28,401 bases of DNA from Saccoglossus kowalevskii (GCF_000003605.2 NW_003108083.1:1069441-1097841); one strand, 5' to 3'; numbered from the stretch's first letter, positions 1 to 10,604 are shown. Numbers and translations: made by a program. Notes: generated by a model not told the origin, from the letters alone.

Positions 1-708
1 TATTATTTTTATCTCCTTTTTTTTACCGCCCGCCGCATAACAAATCCAAGTTGCATTTTCGTGGGAGTATCATGATCAAAGTCCCGAAGTCTCGGCGCAG
101 ATGAGAAACAAGGTTATACATACATGGAATAAAATTTTATTTCATTTCTTCTCGCCGATCAATGATCTCACTTACAATTCTTTGAGAATCACACAAATCT
201 AATGGAAAAAAAGAATTAATTTTATTTTTTCCCCCTTCTCAAAAAAATTGCCTTATAAAAACCAGAGAAACAAGGAATAAAAAAAGTCTGGCCTAGAGCT
301 ACACAAATTTGAAAAAATGTAAAGACTGCCTAATTTTCAGAATCAATTAAAAGTTGGAAATCCCCAAAATTAAGGTGATTCAACTAGACTGGTATAATGT
401 ACTAGTAATGTTAAGCCAGCTATAAAGTGTATTCCTTTCTACATGTGTTGGTTTACACTAACAATTTCACAAATCTGAAGCTTTAATATTCAGGTATCAG
501 TTCAAAATCTAAGTATGCCATCCGTTGCAACAGGGAATTTCATTGTGTACGGTAAACCTGTACCTTGAAATATAAGTTCCAACCCTATACCCTTTTTTGT
601 AACTTTTGCCAACTCTGTTTTCTAAACTTTTCATACTGGATGCCAGAATATTCAGCATTGTTTTGAAGAGAACATGTTCTAAATAGTCATTATTTCCATT
701 AGTCTTTC
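1..708. other. AT-rich upstream region, no gene recognised
   Basis: No exon with convincing splice sites or a recognisable protein was found here on either strand. A palindromic AATAAAATTTTATT lies near 128-142, so a polyadenylation signal could be read on either strand and the 3' end of a neighbouring gene may lie to the left. The promoter of the membrane-armadillo gene should fall in this stretch if 709 is its true start, but I see no clear TATA box or CpG-rich element. Confidence 0.4.
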
Positions 709-3700
709 ATGGATATTCAGTCCAATCTTGGATTTAATCTGGATATGGGATCAGGATATAGCGTTGATGTCAAATATGCCCTGGAAAAAGAAGTTGGAAA
801 GTTAAAGTGGAGAGAACACATGTTAGTAGATTTCAAGGTAAAATATAGTATTTTTATAAATAGACCATTTTCTCTGCGAGAACCCACGTTATGCGTAAAA
901 TCGAATGTAAAAACAGGACAAACAAAGGTCATATCACCGTAGTGGCGTCAAACATCGCGTGGGATTTGACAAAGCTGAATGTATTTTGGGGAATATTTCC
1001 ACGCTTAATAATGTGCTGTACACATTGGCATTTCAACTTTTAGCTATGAAAACAAATTTGAGTTGGAAATCAAATCGTTTGATTTTTGCGGCAGGCGTTG
1101 AATGAAAAATCACCTAATGAGTTTAATTCCAACACTTAATTCTGAATAGATAACCTGTACTCAAACAATAATTTTTCCTGCCAAAACTTTAGTACAATAC
1201 TATATATGCCTATTTTCAGGTATTTTTTTTACCAGCTACAGGTACATGATATAACATTTTTGAAAGAAATATGGAAAATAATATGAAAACAGTTGCGAAT
1301 AATTTTTATTTTAATTTCTGAATGGTGACAAAAGTTGACTTTGTCACTCAGAGGGTTAATGATATGCAAATTACCTAATTAATATGCACATATTGTATAT
1401 AGAACTATTTTGTGAATGATGACAAAAGTTGACTTTGGTGCTCAAAGGTTAATGATATGTAAATTACCTAATTAATATGCACATACGATATATGGAACTA
1501 TTTTGTGAATGGTGACAAAAGTTGACTTTAGTGCTCAAATGGTTAATGGTATGCAAATTACTCAATTAATATGCACAGATGGTATATAGAACTATTTTGT
1601 GAATGATGACAAATGTTGACTTTGTCACTCAGAGGGTTAATGACAGTCTTCTCTTGTATAATATGAGGTTATTACGAGAATACCAAAGTATACAGATGGA
1701 GTATCGACCGACGCCCAGTGGAAGTCGATGCGCAGCGTACTGTCTGAGTGCATACTTTGAGGTATTCTCGTAATAACCTTATTATAAAACTTTTCCTTCC
1801 AAGGATACATCATGGGAATGCCAAAATTCAAAATGTTTAGAACAAACTTCTTTGTGTGGAGTCAGGTCAAACCCTGATGGCAGCCATGTTTGTGTTTATT
1901 ATTAGAGGATGCTTACGCGCGTAATCATTCCATATGTGGAATTTACATTTTCTTATATGGTAGGATGAAAATACCCAGTGGAATACCGCAAAATTATGGC
2001 ACGCTGTAACTTACGGCGTTACGGTGACAGATGTATACATGTAATAATAATTAAATACATTCATGTATTTGTTGTAGGGTATGATGTATGCACACTTCCT
2101 AGCTGCATTGTTATCATTTCTAACTGTGTATTGGTATGCTGGTATATGGCTACTTGTATTCTTTATATACAGTAGTACCCAGTGCCCTTCTTATTCTCAC
2201 ATCATTGGATTTGTGGGTGCATCTGGCTTCTGGTAAGTATTATTTGTAGATTATTAATGTCTTTGATTTCTATCAATAATAATAAATTTATTGCATCCTT
2301 AGAAATACATTGTTTCTATCAGTTAATAGCAATATGATTCTTTCAAATTCAATAAGTGCTGATTTATGTGAAATTTGTTTTTTCAAATTTGAAGTACTTA
2401 CTATTCCCTTCAGTTGTGTCCTCTGTAGACAGCAGCATCAAAAACAACAACATGCTTACAGAACTGTGTAGATCATTGATTTTAGCAATCAATTCAATGA
2501 CTATCATTCCAATATGGTACTGTAAAGGGGTTAATTATTCACTGGGTTTTAATTTTGCTTATTTCGCTGACTGGAAAATGCGCTAAATTAAAACCCAGTG
2601 AATATGTAAAATTTAGCTTAAAACACATTGTCTAAATGATAAAACCGTGAATTTAAAACCCACTGAATATGCCTGAAATGGTAACCCAGTGAAAATTAGT
2701 CATTTTACACTAATCAACAAATGATGAAACATTGAATATTTTGCACTTATCATATAGTGTTATTGAAATCAAGATGTTTTCCAGTCGCACTGATAAAGTA
2801 CATGCTGTGTAGAATGAATTCTAAAGTAACTAAATTTATATTACTTTTTCACAGGCACAAGAGATACATGATAATATATGGTATATTTTCACTAGTAATA
2901 TTTGGTGTGTCATTGGGACTGGCAATAAATATACTCTTCCAGATATTGGTATGTTTCTATGTTATAAACTACTGTTTTTGCTTTGTTGGAACCAAAAAAT
3001 GCACTTGCAAAATTCTAAATCATTAAAATATTACTTATTTTGACCATAGAAAAATCTATTTGTTTGAAATTCTGAAATATTTTGTCCAAAAATTTTTTTG
3101 TGAAGTATAGAATATAAATGGAAATATTTTGTTAGATGGTACAATGCCTTTGAAGCAGCAGAAAACTGCCTTGCATTCTATTAAATCTCCCCTCTCCTGC
3201 TTCCATTGGGGAATCATCAATGTTAGCCTTCATTGTAGCAACAAAAGAACCTATTACTTGTCACTGTGAAACTTCCACAAATTATATCAGAATATCTCCA
3301 TAATTAGACCTTGAAATCGAACATCATAAATCTAATATGTGCTATGTACTTTGTAAGTAAATATATAAATTAGGAAATATTAATTCTAAGGAACAGTGAT
3401 ATTTTCTGCTGTACTGTCATTCTCCTTTTTATATACTTTGCATCATCATTGTGATGACCTCATACAATCAATCAAACATTTTCTGTCATTTCGCATTTCA
3501 CTTTGAAAAGAAAACAACCAAATGGTTATCAGTACATGCTGAAATAAAAAATGTCTTTGATCAAATTCTTTTCCAAAAATGGGTTGGTGAGACGTTTTTT
3601 TTTGTGTGTGCAACCAGAATCATTCATTTCTTCCCATTTTAGGACTAAAAAGAAAAGTTCAATTTTCAGGAAAAAAAATCAAATAAAAATCACAAATTTA

Positions 3701-6700
3701 AAATAAAAATAAATATATGCACATGCATCAATTTGGAAAGAAACTTGACCCTATGTCAGGGTGTTTTATCAATGTCTTCAACCCATCTAATTTAATTCTT
3801 TCTCGTCTCACATTACAGACCCATGGTTGTGCTGACTGGGAGTTTACTGGTGGCTGTTCTCATCAAGTTGTTTATTCATTTGTTTTTTTTGCCATGCATT
3901 TCATCTTTGTGTTCATTTCCAACATCTTGTCTTGGATGTTGTTGCATAATTTCCGCTTCAATACTGGTGACATTCTGGAGAAGTATCTAGTGTTGACGAG
4001 AGATATTGAGAAAGTCATTGCATCGGCAAAATCTGGAAAGTAAGTGTATTTTCAATCATCTCGTAAAGTTGCACTTTGTTTGTTTGGGTGTTTTGTACTA
4101 TTGTGTATCAGGCTTGCTTATTAGCTGGGTTCTATTTTCCCTGGGGGTCCAACTTGTGGAAATACCTGGAACCCATCTGTGAAAGGGGTTTTCAAAATGA
4201 TCCTACACACATTTTAAAAGGTCTAAATTTCGTACCCTTTTCACTGTTAGAAAGCTAAAAGATCACACATCTTGAACTCGTGCCTAATCTCACGATATTT
4301 GAGCTTTCTAACCCTTCAGTGTAAGCAAGGGTTGGTCATATGTCATGATCGATGGTCGTTAACCAGGGGGCCAGACGTTTTCCTCGTTAAAGCAATAAAA
4401 AAAACGATAATCTCATTTAAAAAATAACCACCCTTATCACATTGGCAGTAATGGAAAAAACACCTTTTTGTCCATTTTGACTGAAATGGTAACCCTAAAC
4501 GCGTAACGCGCGTTAACGTGCTTTTCTTTAAAAAAAAACACCTTTTTAACGCGTTTTCTTTCACAGACATGCGTACCAGATCATTTACCAGTTTCCCTGA
4601 TAGCTAAATGCGCTATAAAATTAAAACTCATTGAACATACAAAGTTTAGCAATGTAGCACATTGTTTCCTTCATAGACCAGTGAATTTCTTGTGAATCTG
4701 CTGAATATCTCTGCAACATCAAATCCACTAAAATTAAACCCAGCAAATTATCCCCCCATACAGTATTTGATATTACCGGTATATTGACAACTATTGACAA
4801 GTTTGGGGAATATTCAGTCATTCACTATTGTCCAGAATATCAATTACTGCTGGCTGCAAGTAATTCAAAACGTTTTTTGTGAATCCACATGTGTTCACTT
4901 ACACACACATAATTCGAAAATGAAATTTGACCACTGATTTTGAACACATTAGAATTCATCTAAGGACAACTAATGAACCAAAAAGGAAAAGTTAGCACAG
5001 CAGGTAATTTTAAATGAGTGACTGCATAAAATATATATAGTTCCGACTGCCTCAATGATAGTGGTGAACTGCCTCCACAAAGTACCGAGATAGCATTTTG
5101 TGATTATGCAAGGTATTAATATTAATACGTAGCAATTTGATGTAGAAATCAATTTTTTGGGGAAAGGTAACATCGTAATAAGTTCTATATTTAGAAACTG
5201 GCTTGTACATGAAACTTTAGGGTTTTGAAAATTGCATAATTTAAACAGAAATTAGGGAAAATGTGAATACAAAAATTTTCATCGGGCATAGATCAAAAAT
5301 TTACATTAACATTTCAAATAGATGCCCTAACCTTTACCAACAGCATTAGGATGTATTTATATAGCCCCCCCCCCTCCCCAAAAAAACAATTCAATATGTT
5401 TCATATTTCTTTCTAGAATTAAAGAACAACGCAATGCTGCGTTTGAACTTGCCAGCTTAGCCACTACTGGTGATGACAGTAAATTCAGGATTGTTACAGA
5501 AGGCGGGTAAGTGATTCTCATCAGTCTTTTCAAAACAGGTTAGAAATTCATAGTTGTATTTATATTATCCCTCTGTTGATGCTTAGAATATGCTATGTTA
5601 TACTATTACCACTTTGCAAATATTTGAGGTTGTGGATAAGTAATGAGAAATTAGCTACCCAATATGAAGTTTGAACAGGCATCATAAATTAACACTACCG
5701 GTGAGTTAGGAGGCTTTGTTTGTTTTTCAGGATTAGTTACATTGTACAGTAAATATGTTTGTAAGGGAATAAGACCCTTTAGTTCTCTTGAAATAAAATA
5801 GGCAGGAAAACAAGGGCAGGATATCTACTGTAAAGCTCTTTAAATTCAGGAGTTGAATTTTCATGAATTTCGTGAGTCAGGGGAAAATACAAAATTTTTA
5901 GCAGTGAAAGTTTTCTGCTGTTCTATGATGCCAATTGTTTGAATTCCGCAAAATTGTGTTTTCACAATTTCTTTTTAATACAAACTGCGATTATGGTAGT
6001 GTGATTTTAATGCTAGGTTTGTATTCCATGTAATAAACCACACCTCCATTTTTTTATACCTTGTGTAGTCTGGAAGTATTGATCTCGCTTGGCTTGTCAC
6101 CAGATGAAGCAACCCAAGAATACGCAGCAGAGGCCATTGCTGAACTGTTGACAGTACCAGCTATACAGGTTTGTATTATAATAACCATTACTCTGGCCTA
6201 GTGTATACAACTGTAACAAGATGATTCATAGAAGTACAGTATGCATGAATGCATGTATTCCTGGGCTTCTGAAACTTAAAATTATAATTGTAGCCATGGT
6301 GGCGACTACTACATTGCTTTTCTTAGGGACAACATCAAAAGTTCAATGTAGGATAAAAAACTAATAATTCCTTTAGTTTTTTCTCAACCCCCCAGCCCCC
6401 CACTGAAACTTAATTGATAAATATTGATAATCACAGACTAGAAAAAAAACAAAACTACCGGTACAAATACTCCAAGATTTTTTTGACTTCATTAAAAAAG
6501 AAAATCGTTTTTGTAGGATGGAAACTTTTTGAGGTCAAATGCCCCCCACCCCCAAACTAAAGCAAATAAGTTTTGAATTCCAATTTGTTTATCGACTATT
6601 AAAGGAAACATGGAGAAATTATTACATACATGCTTTATTGTAGTCACATTTAAATGTAATTCAGCATTATCTGAAGGATCCACAGAAGCCAAGTGTACAA

Positions 6701-9700
6701 TGCCTCTGTGCAATGTTCAAGCTGTATAGCCAGTTTGAACAGGGGTTTATAGCAATTATGAAAAACATGTCTGTCATATTTCCCTGCTCATCAACATCTA
6801 CATGGTAATAATCATTGCATTCATATCAACAGAAGTGCTTCCTAGATTCAGTGTTTATTATCTATTTGATGTGAATTTTAGGACCAGTTTGTTGAGATGG
6901 GTGGTGTATCGACTCTGACTACGTTGCTTCATTCCAACGATCAGCGGATTGTACAGGAAGCAGCCACAGCGTTGTCTTACATTGTGTCTGATTCCGAAGA
7001 TAACAAACCACATATTGTATCAGATCGAGGAATGGATGATATCGCACACGCTGCTAAAAATGGATCTGTCGCTACACAGAGAATTATTGCTGGCGTTTTC
7101 TTAGAATTGGCATTCAACGCTGACATCAGAGCCCAAATGTCTCATATGAATACACCAGGTAAATTATATTTATGAATTACTTCTTCTTAGAATTAGTGTT
7201 CAATCCTGGCTTCATCTTTGCCAGCCAAGGTGTGTTCAGGCATTGCCTCACCATTATACCTTCAATGGCAGAATTTACTGTAAAAGGATTAATTATTCAC
7301 TGGGTTTTAATTTAGCTTATTTCGCTGACTGGAAAATGTGCTAAATTAAAACCCAGTGAATATGTAAAATTAAGCATAGAACACATTATCTTAATGATAA
7401 AACCGTGAATTTAAAACCCACTGAATATGCCTGAAATGCTAAATCAGTGAAATTTAAACCTAGTGAATATTAGTCATTTTACAGTACACTATAAACCTGT
7501 ATTTACTGTCGACCAAATGAAACACAGCTGTGCATGCTTTGGTGCGTTTCCATGGTGAATGGAATATGAAGTCACATGATTTGTCTGTTAAGCTATGAAG
7601 TGATATAAGACAGCAAAATCTATTGGTACGAATTTGAAATTGGTGCAGGTTGCTGTTACAGGAACACTGATTGGTGGATCCAATCCCTTGGTGCACCCAA
7701 TCATATCATTCAATTTAACTGTGATCAAATACAGCTTTTCCTAAAAACAATCATGCACGCGTTCGCAGGGATGGTCATGGATGGTTGGCTTAAGCAAAAA
7801 TGTGTGAATCAGATGATGTTCTGGCATGAGTGAAGATAATGAGACTCAACAACTGGCATTACAGATGTTAAAATTGATACCTATTGTACATGTACTTGTT
7901 TTGTTCACAGCAATAGCATTGATTGAACTGTGTAAGAGTAAAGATAATGAAACTCAACGACTGGCATTACAAACTTTGGAATTGATAGCTATTGAATGTG
8001 CTGATGTCATATTCTTCCAGGCAAGTGAAATAATGTAATCCAATGTAAATATTCAGTATCCAAATTTTTTTTTTTAAAGAAATGCACATTCAGTTCTTGC
8101 ACAAATACCACACAATAATAGACAGTGTGTTGCTTTGAAAGTGACAATAGCTGTAACTATCAATCTTTTTTCTCTGTTTTTTTATTTTTGATAAAACATC
8201 TCCTGTCATTAGTGCCAATTTGTAATAGCCTTTGCCAAAATGTGGACACTGGGAGCATTGCATACACACTATATACTGATATTTTACATTAAATCAATTG
8301 CAAGTGAAAAAGTGATGGTCTAGGTGTTGTGCCAGGTCTCCAGAGGGTGCCATTTATCGAAATCCTCAGGGATTTGTGAACCTCAGGGAATATCTTACTG
8401 GGTGCCCTGGCAAAATGTCAGATACGTCACCATCTTGAGAGGCTAAACATATCTCTGACTGCCTGTCACTGATAATTTTATTTGTCATTTCCCATAATAT
8501 TGTGCGTCATTAATTCTACAGGTCTAATACACTACCAATTTCAACAATATGGGGGCTACTCAACTTTAAGTTTTCACATTACTTTTTATGTGACATTAGT
8601 CTTGTGTAGGGTCACTTTGCCCATGCAATTGTGTCTAAAACAATATTACGATAACAGTCTTCATGTGGTTATATTAAAGTAAAAAAACATTTCGAAATCA
8701 AAGCTATTTGATACTGTAAAACCATTTATTTTCACTGACATTTAATTTCACTATGTTGATGTTTTGAGCATATTCACTGTGTTTTAATTTCAAAGAATTT
8801 GTCATAGAAACAATGAGTTTTATTATTTTACACGTAGATTTAATTTAGCGGATTTTATAGCGAAAATAGGAAAATTAAAACCCTGTGAATAAGTAATTAA
8901 TACACCTACAGTAGCCTTCATTTTCTAAGTACCGGTATGTACATAGTAATATATGTGTTTCCTTTTGTAATCAATACATCTACAGTAGTCTTCATTTTTC
9001 TAAGTATGTACATAGTAATATGTGTTTCCTTTTGTTACCAGGATAACATGTTGGATATTTTACTTGGCTTAGCAACATCAACACTGGATGAAGGTATATA
9101 TCTACTTGCTGGCAAGATATTGTTGTACTATGCTGAAAACACTGATGTAAGTCAAATATGAATTGTTAGGATTACTGAACATTGACTAAGAAATGGATGT
9201 ATGCAGAATAAATGGCTATGCAGTCAAAGCAGTAACATTGTTTCTGATAAGTCATCATAAATGACAAGTTCCTCCAATTCATTCAAATGATGCAGTATTT
9301 TCTCTGTTAGTAGCCCATACACTTATGTAAATACTGGTATTGGAGTTGTAGCAAAAAATAAATAAAAAAATAAAATAGTCATATTTTAATGATCCGGCAT
9401 ACAATAAATACCAATTTAGGTGTATGAGCACATCTATTGAAAATGTGCTTTTAATAGGGCAATACGGTCTTTGTATCAACTTTATTCAAAGAAATGATTC
9501 TGATAAACATGATCTGTGTTCTAATTTTAGTTTGAATATAACTGCAATCTATGCATATTTGAAGTGAAGCTATCAGCTTATCTGCATATTGTTTCCTTAT
9601 TCACAGACATGTAGCCAATTGTTGGCTAAAGAGAATCTGAAAGATTCCCTGTCTCAGTTTGCAAAGACATCAGACCCAATATTACAGAAAGTAGTGGCAA

Positions 9701-10361
9701 AGATTGTCTTATCAACAGTAGAAGAACCAAGTCTTGCGTAAGTATACATATCCATAATACTGTAGAAAACTTTATTTTCGCTGTTTTCGCTGAAGGGATG
9801 ATTCCGTGAAAATAAAATCCAGCAAATATACTTTTTTTTTTCTATATTTCACATTAAACTCATCAAAAATCAGTGAAAATAAATTCCATACAAAACGCCT
9901 TTTCAGCAAAAATTAATTCCAGCGAAAAAATAAAGTATTCCACAGTAATCTACAAACCATAATCTACTAATTACCTATCTGAGTATAGTGAGACTATTAC
10001 GATAATGTACTTATTGGCGAAATTTAAAAACCCAATGAATAATTAATGCATATACATTAGTAAAATTTGGTTGTTATGTACTGGTAGTTATTATTTTCAG
10101 TCTTCTTTAAGTGGTTTGTTTTAATTTGCCTACAGCATTCGTGCTAAGGAAATGAGTTTACAAGATATCCTGGTGTACATACGTGACAATGCCGCAGATC
10201 GTGATGCTTGGAATATGGCAGACGAAGGAATACAGATATTCGCTACTGATGATTTCTTCCGTTTACAACCACATCCTGGGTCTAGCTCTGACAGTATGGG
10301 TTCTCTGTCCAGTATCACAAAGCGACCCATCATGGCTAGTTCAAGTAGTCTCACTGCTTAG
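709..10361 (+). CDS. Multi-pass membrane protein with cytosol-type armadillo-like repeats (uncharacterised)
   Basis: Eleven exons: 709-837, 2078-2232, 2855-2948, 3819-4039, 5417-5506, 6069-6168, 6882-7158, 7911-8020, 9042-9146, 9607-9737 and 10136-10361. They total 1638 nt and predict 545 residues; all joins keep frame. Residues 1-43 are soluble (MDIQSNLGF start). Three hydrophobic segments follow at about 50-74, 100-125 and 143-168, with Cys130 and Cys139 in the loop before the third. From about 180 to 500 the chain is amphipathic helices in armadillo style: alternating short exons with motifs such as AAEAIAELL, VQEAATALSYIV and QRLALQTLELIA. The C-terminus (510-545) is Ser-rich. Intron 8 has a GC donor (CAG|GCAAGT at 8021). 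An in-frame TAG lies just before ATG 709, which supports that start, but CATTAG at 697-702 could also be an acceptor, so an upstream exon is possible; Met45 and Met46 are alternative starts. I know no named family with this layout. Inferred role: a membrane-anchored scaffold. Confidence 0.8.
859..1117 (+). repeat. Inverted, CpG-decayed copy of the 27121-27491 segment
   Basis: Read on the + strand this matches the reverse complement of 27121-27491 from TAGACCATTTTC through to AAAATCACCTAA. The best block, GTAAAAACAGGACAAACAAA and the bases after it, is almost unchanged; GTCAAACATCGCGTGGGATT and CTTAATAATGTGCTGT are also kept. This copy lacks about 40 bp that contain the TCTCGCGAGA site and another stretch of about 60 bp. 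Several CpGs of the right-hand copy appear here as TG or CA. It lies in intron 1 of the membrane-armadillo gene. Confidence 0.8.
1319..1643. repeat. 94-bp tandem repeat, about 3.5 units
   Basis: Units begin at about 1319, 1413, 1506 and 1600 (period 93-94). Each holds TGAATGRTGACAAAAGTTGA, then a (C)TCARAGGGTTAAT-like block, an ATGCAAATTA-like octamer, TAATTAATATGCACA and AACTATTTTG. The GACTTTGGTGCTCAAAGG block also resembles the TTAA-flanked end of the element at 21769-22181, so the array may have grown from a MITE end. It lies in intron 1 of the membrane-armadillo gene. Confidence 0.9.
1657..1786. mobile_element. Fold-back MITE with about 33-bp inverted ends
   Basis: The left end reads TATAATATGAGGTTATTACG and continues through AGAATACC to AAGTAT. 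The right end is its near-perfect reverse complement (ATACTTTGAGGTATTCTCG, then TAATAACCTTATTATA). The 60-bp centre is not palindromic and shows no lasting reading frame. It directly follows the 94-bp tandem array. Size and structure fit a non-autonomous DNA transposon; a flanking TA duplication is possible. Confidence 0.8.
2518..2711. mobile_element. TACTGTA-family MITE, subfamily C, copy 1
   Basis: Begins TACTGTAAAGGGGTTAATTA and ends with the inverted form (TTAGTCATTTTACACTA). Inside are alternating direct and inverted copies of TTCACTGGGTTTTAATTT, so the single strand can form several hairpins. It lies in intron 2 of the membrane-armadillo gene and is about 90 percent alike by eye to the copy at 7276-7486. 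Confidence 0.8.
4100..4600. repeat. Unclassified repeat-like stretch with CpG-bearing palindromes
   Basis: Intron 4 of the membrane-armadillo gene. Around 4436-4560 the block AAAACACCTTTTT occurs twice, and between the copies is a CpG-rich palindromic core, ACGCGTAACGCGCGTTAACG. A GGGGG-containing segment near 4142 and AGAAAGCTAAAAGATCACAC are of the kind seen in old dispersed repeats, but I could not define the ends. Confidence 0.35.
4609..4760. mobile_element. Degraded TACTGTA-family subfamily C fragment
   Basis: GCTATAAAATTAAAACTCAT followed by TGAACATACAAAGTTTAGC and an ACATTGTTT block matches the centre and right part of the elements at 2518 and 7276. The terminal TACTGTA motif is not found at either side, so this is a truncated or decayed copy in intron 4. 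Confidence 0.5.
7276..7486. mobile_element. TACTGTA-family MITE, subfamily C, copy 2
   Basis: Begins TACTGTAAAAGGATTAATTA and ends TTAGTCATTTTACAGTA, giving inverted ends of about 24 bp with few mismatches. The internal TTCACTGGGTTTTAATTT blocks are as in copy 1. It lies in intron 7 of the membrane-armadillo gene. Confidence 0.85.
7813..7910 (+). pseudogene. Degenerate tandem copy of exon 8 of the membrane-armadillo gene
   Basis: The stretch GATAATGAGACTCAACAACT onward parallels GATAATGAAACTCAACGACT in the working exon 8 about 100 bp downstream. The encoded peptides DNETQQLALQMLKLIPI and DNETQRLALQTLELIAI are clearly paralogous. In the splice phase required after exon 7, an entry at the AATCAG before 7813 meets TGA six codons in, so this copy cannot replace exon 8. 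Its tail (ACATGTACTTGTTTTGTTCACAG) lines up with the end of the real exon (ATGTGCTGATGTCATATTCTTCCAG) and now forms the pyrimidine tract and AG acceptor of exon 8. Confidence 0.75.
8712..8913. mobile_element. TACTGTA-family MITE, subfamily A, copy 1
   Basis: Starts TACTGTAAAACCATTTATTT and ends at ACCTACAGTA, with internal TATTCACTGTGTTTTAATTT and the inverted ATTAAAACCCTGTGAATAAG. It lies in intron 8 of the membrane-armadillo gene; its right end is included in the 74-bp duplication that follows. Confidence 0.8.
8900..9041 (+). repeat. 74-bp tandem duplication at the exon 9 acceptor
   Basis: Copy 1 (8900-8973) and copy 2 (8974-9041) share CTACAGTAGYCTTCATTTT, TGTACATAGTAATAT and GTGTTTCCTTTTGT. 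Copy 2 ends GTTACCAG and is the working acceptor of exon 9; copy 1 ends GTAATCAA, with no AG at that place. Copy 1 also has a TACCGGTA insertion relative to copy 2. Confidence 0.85.
9758..9947. mobile_element. TACTGTA-family MITE, subfamily B, copy 1
   Basis: Starts TACTGTAGAAAACTTTATTT and ends AAAGTATTCCACAGTA. The interior holds CATCAAAAATCAGTGAAAAT and TTTTCAGCAAAAATTAATTC, shared with the element at 18170-18322. It lies in intron 10 of the membrane-armadillo gene. A right-end fragment of subfamily A lies nearby at about 10013-10066. Confidence 0.8.
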
Positions 10362-10604
10362 TAGGACACACTAATAATCTTGCTGCTGAAGAATTGTTTT
10401 ACCATACCATATTTGCTCTATTGGAAGCAAATATAAACCAAAAATTGCATGTATTATATATGGAACAATTAATTACGTATCTAAGCAAATAACACCGAAT
10501 ACGTGCTGAGATCATGAAACCCATCCACGCGACCCGTGCCATTAAGGATGCTTAATAACAGTAATAAGCTTGGTTATAAAGCATCCTTTTTTGGGGATGC
10601 CCGG
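10362..10604 (+). other. Proximal 3' UTR of the membrane-armadillo gene with a hairpin and T-run
   Basis: Non-coding after the TAG at 10359. At 10545-10587 the arms AGGATGCTT-A-ATAAC and GTTAT-A-AAGCATCCT pair as 9 + 5 bp around one mismatch and a loop of about 13 nt, directly followed by TTTTTT. It resembles a stem-loop at the end of a small RNA, or the end of a mobile element. Confidence 0.55.

Noticed and set aside
1319..1643. CRISPR-like array
   Set aside because: The repeats are contiguous 94-bp units without unique spacers, in an intron of an animal gene.
4076..4258. 60-codon frame just after exon 4 of the armadillo gene
   Set aside because: It follows a clean GTAAGT donor, its sequence looks like an old dispersed repeat, and the real exon 5 restores the frame.
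8331..8418. Small element with TGCCAGG/CCTGGCA ends
   Set aside because: The inverted match is short and interrupted, and no target duplication is seen.
10152..10374. Overlapping open frames on both strands at exon 11
   Set aside because: Only the + strand frame ending at 10361 joins exon 10 in phase and continues the armadillo-like protein; the others are shadows.
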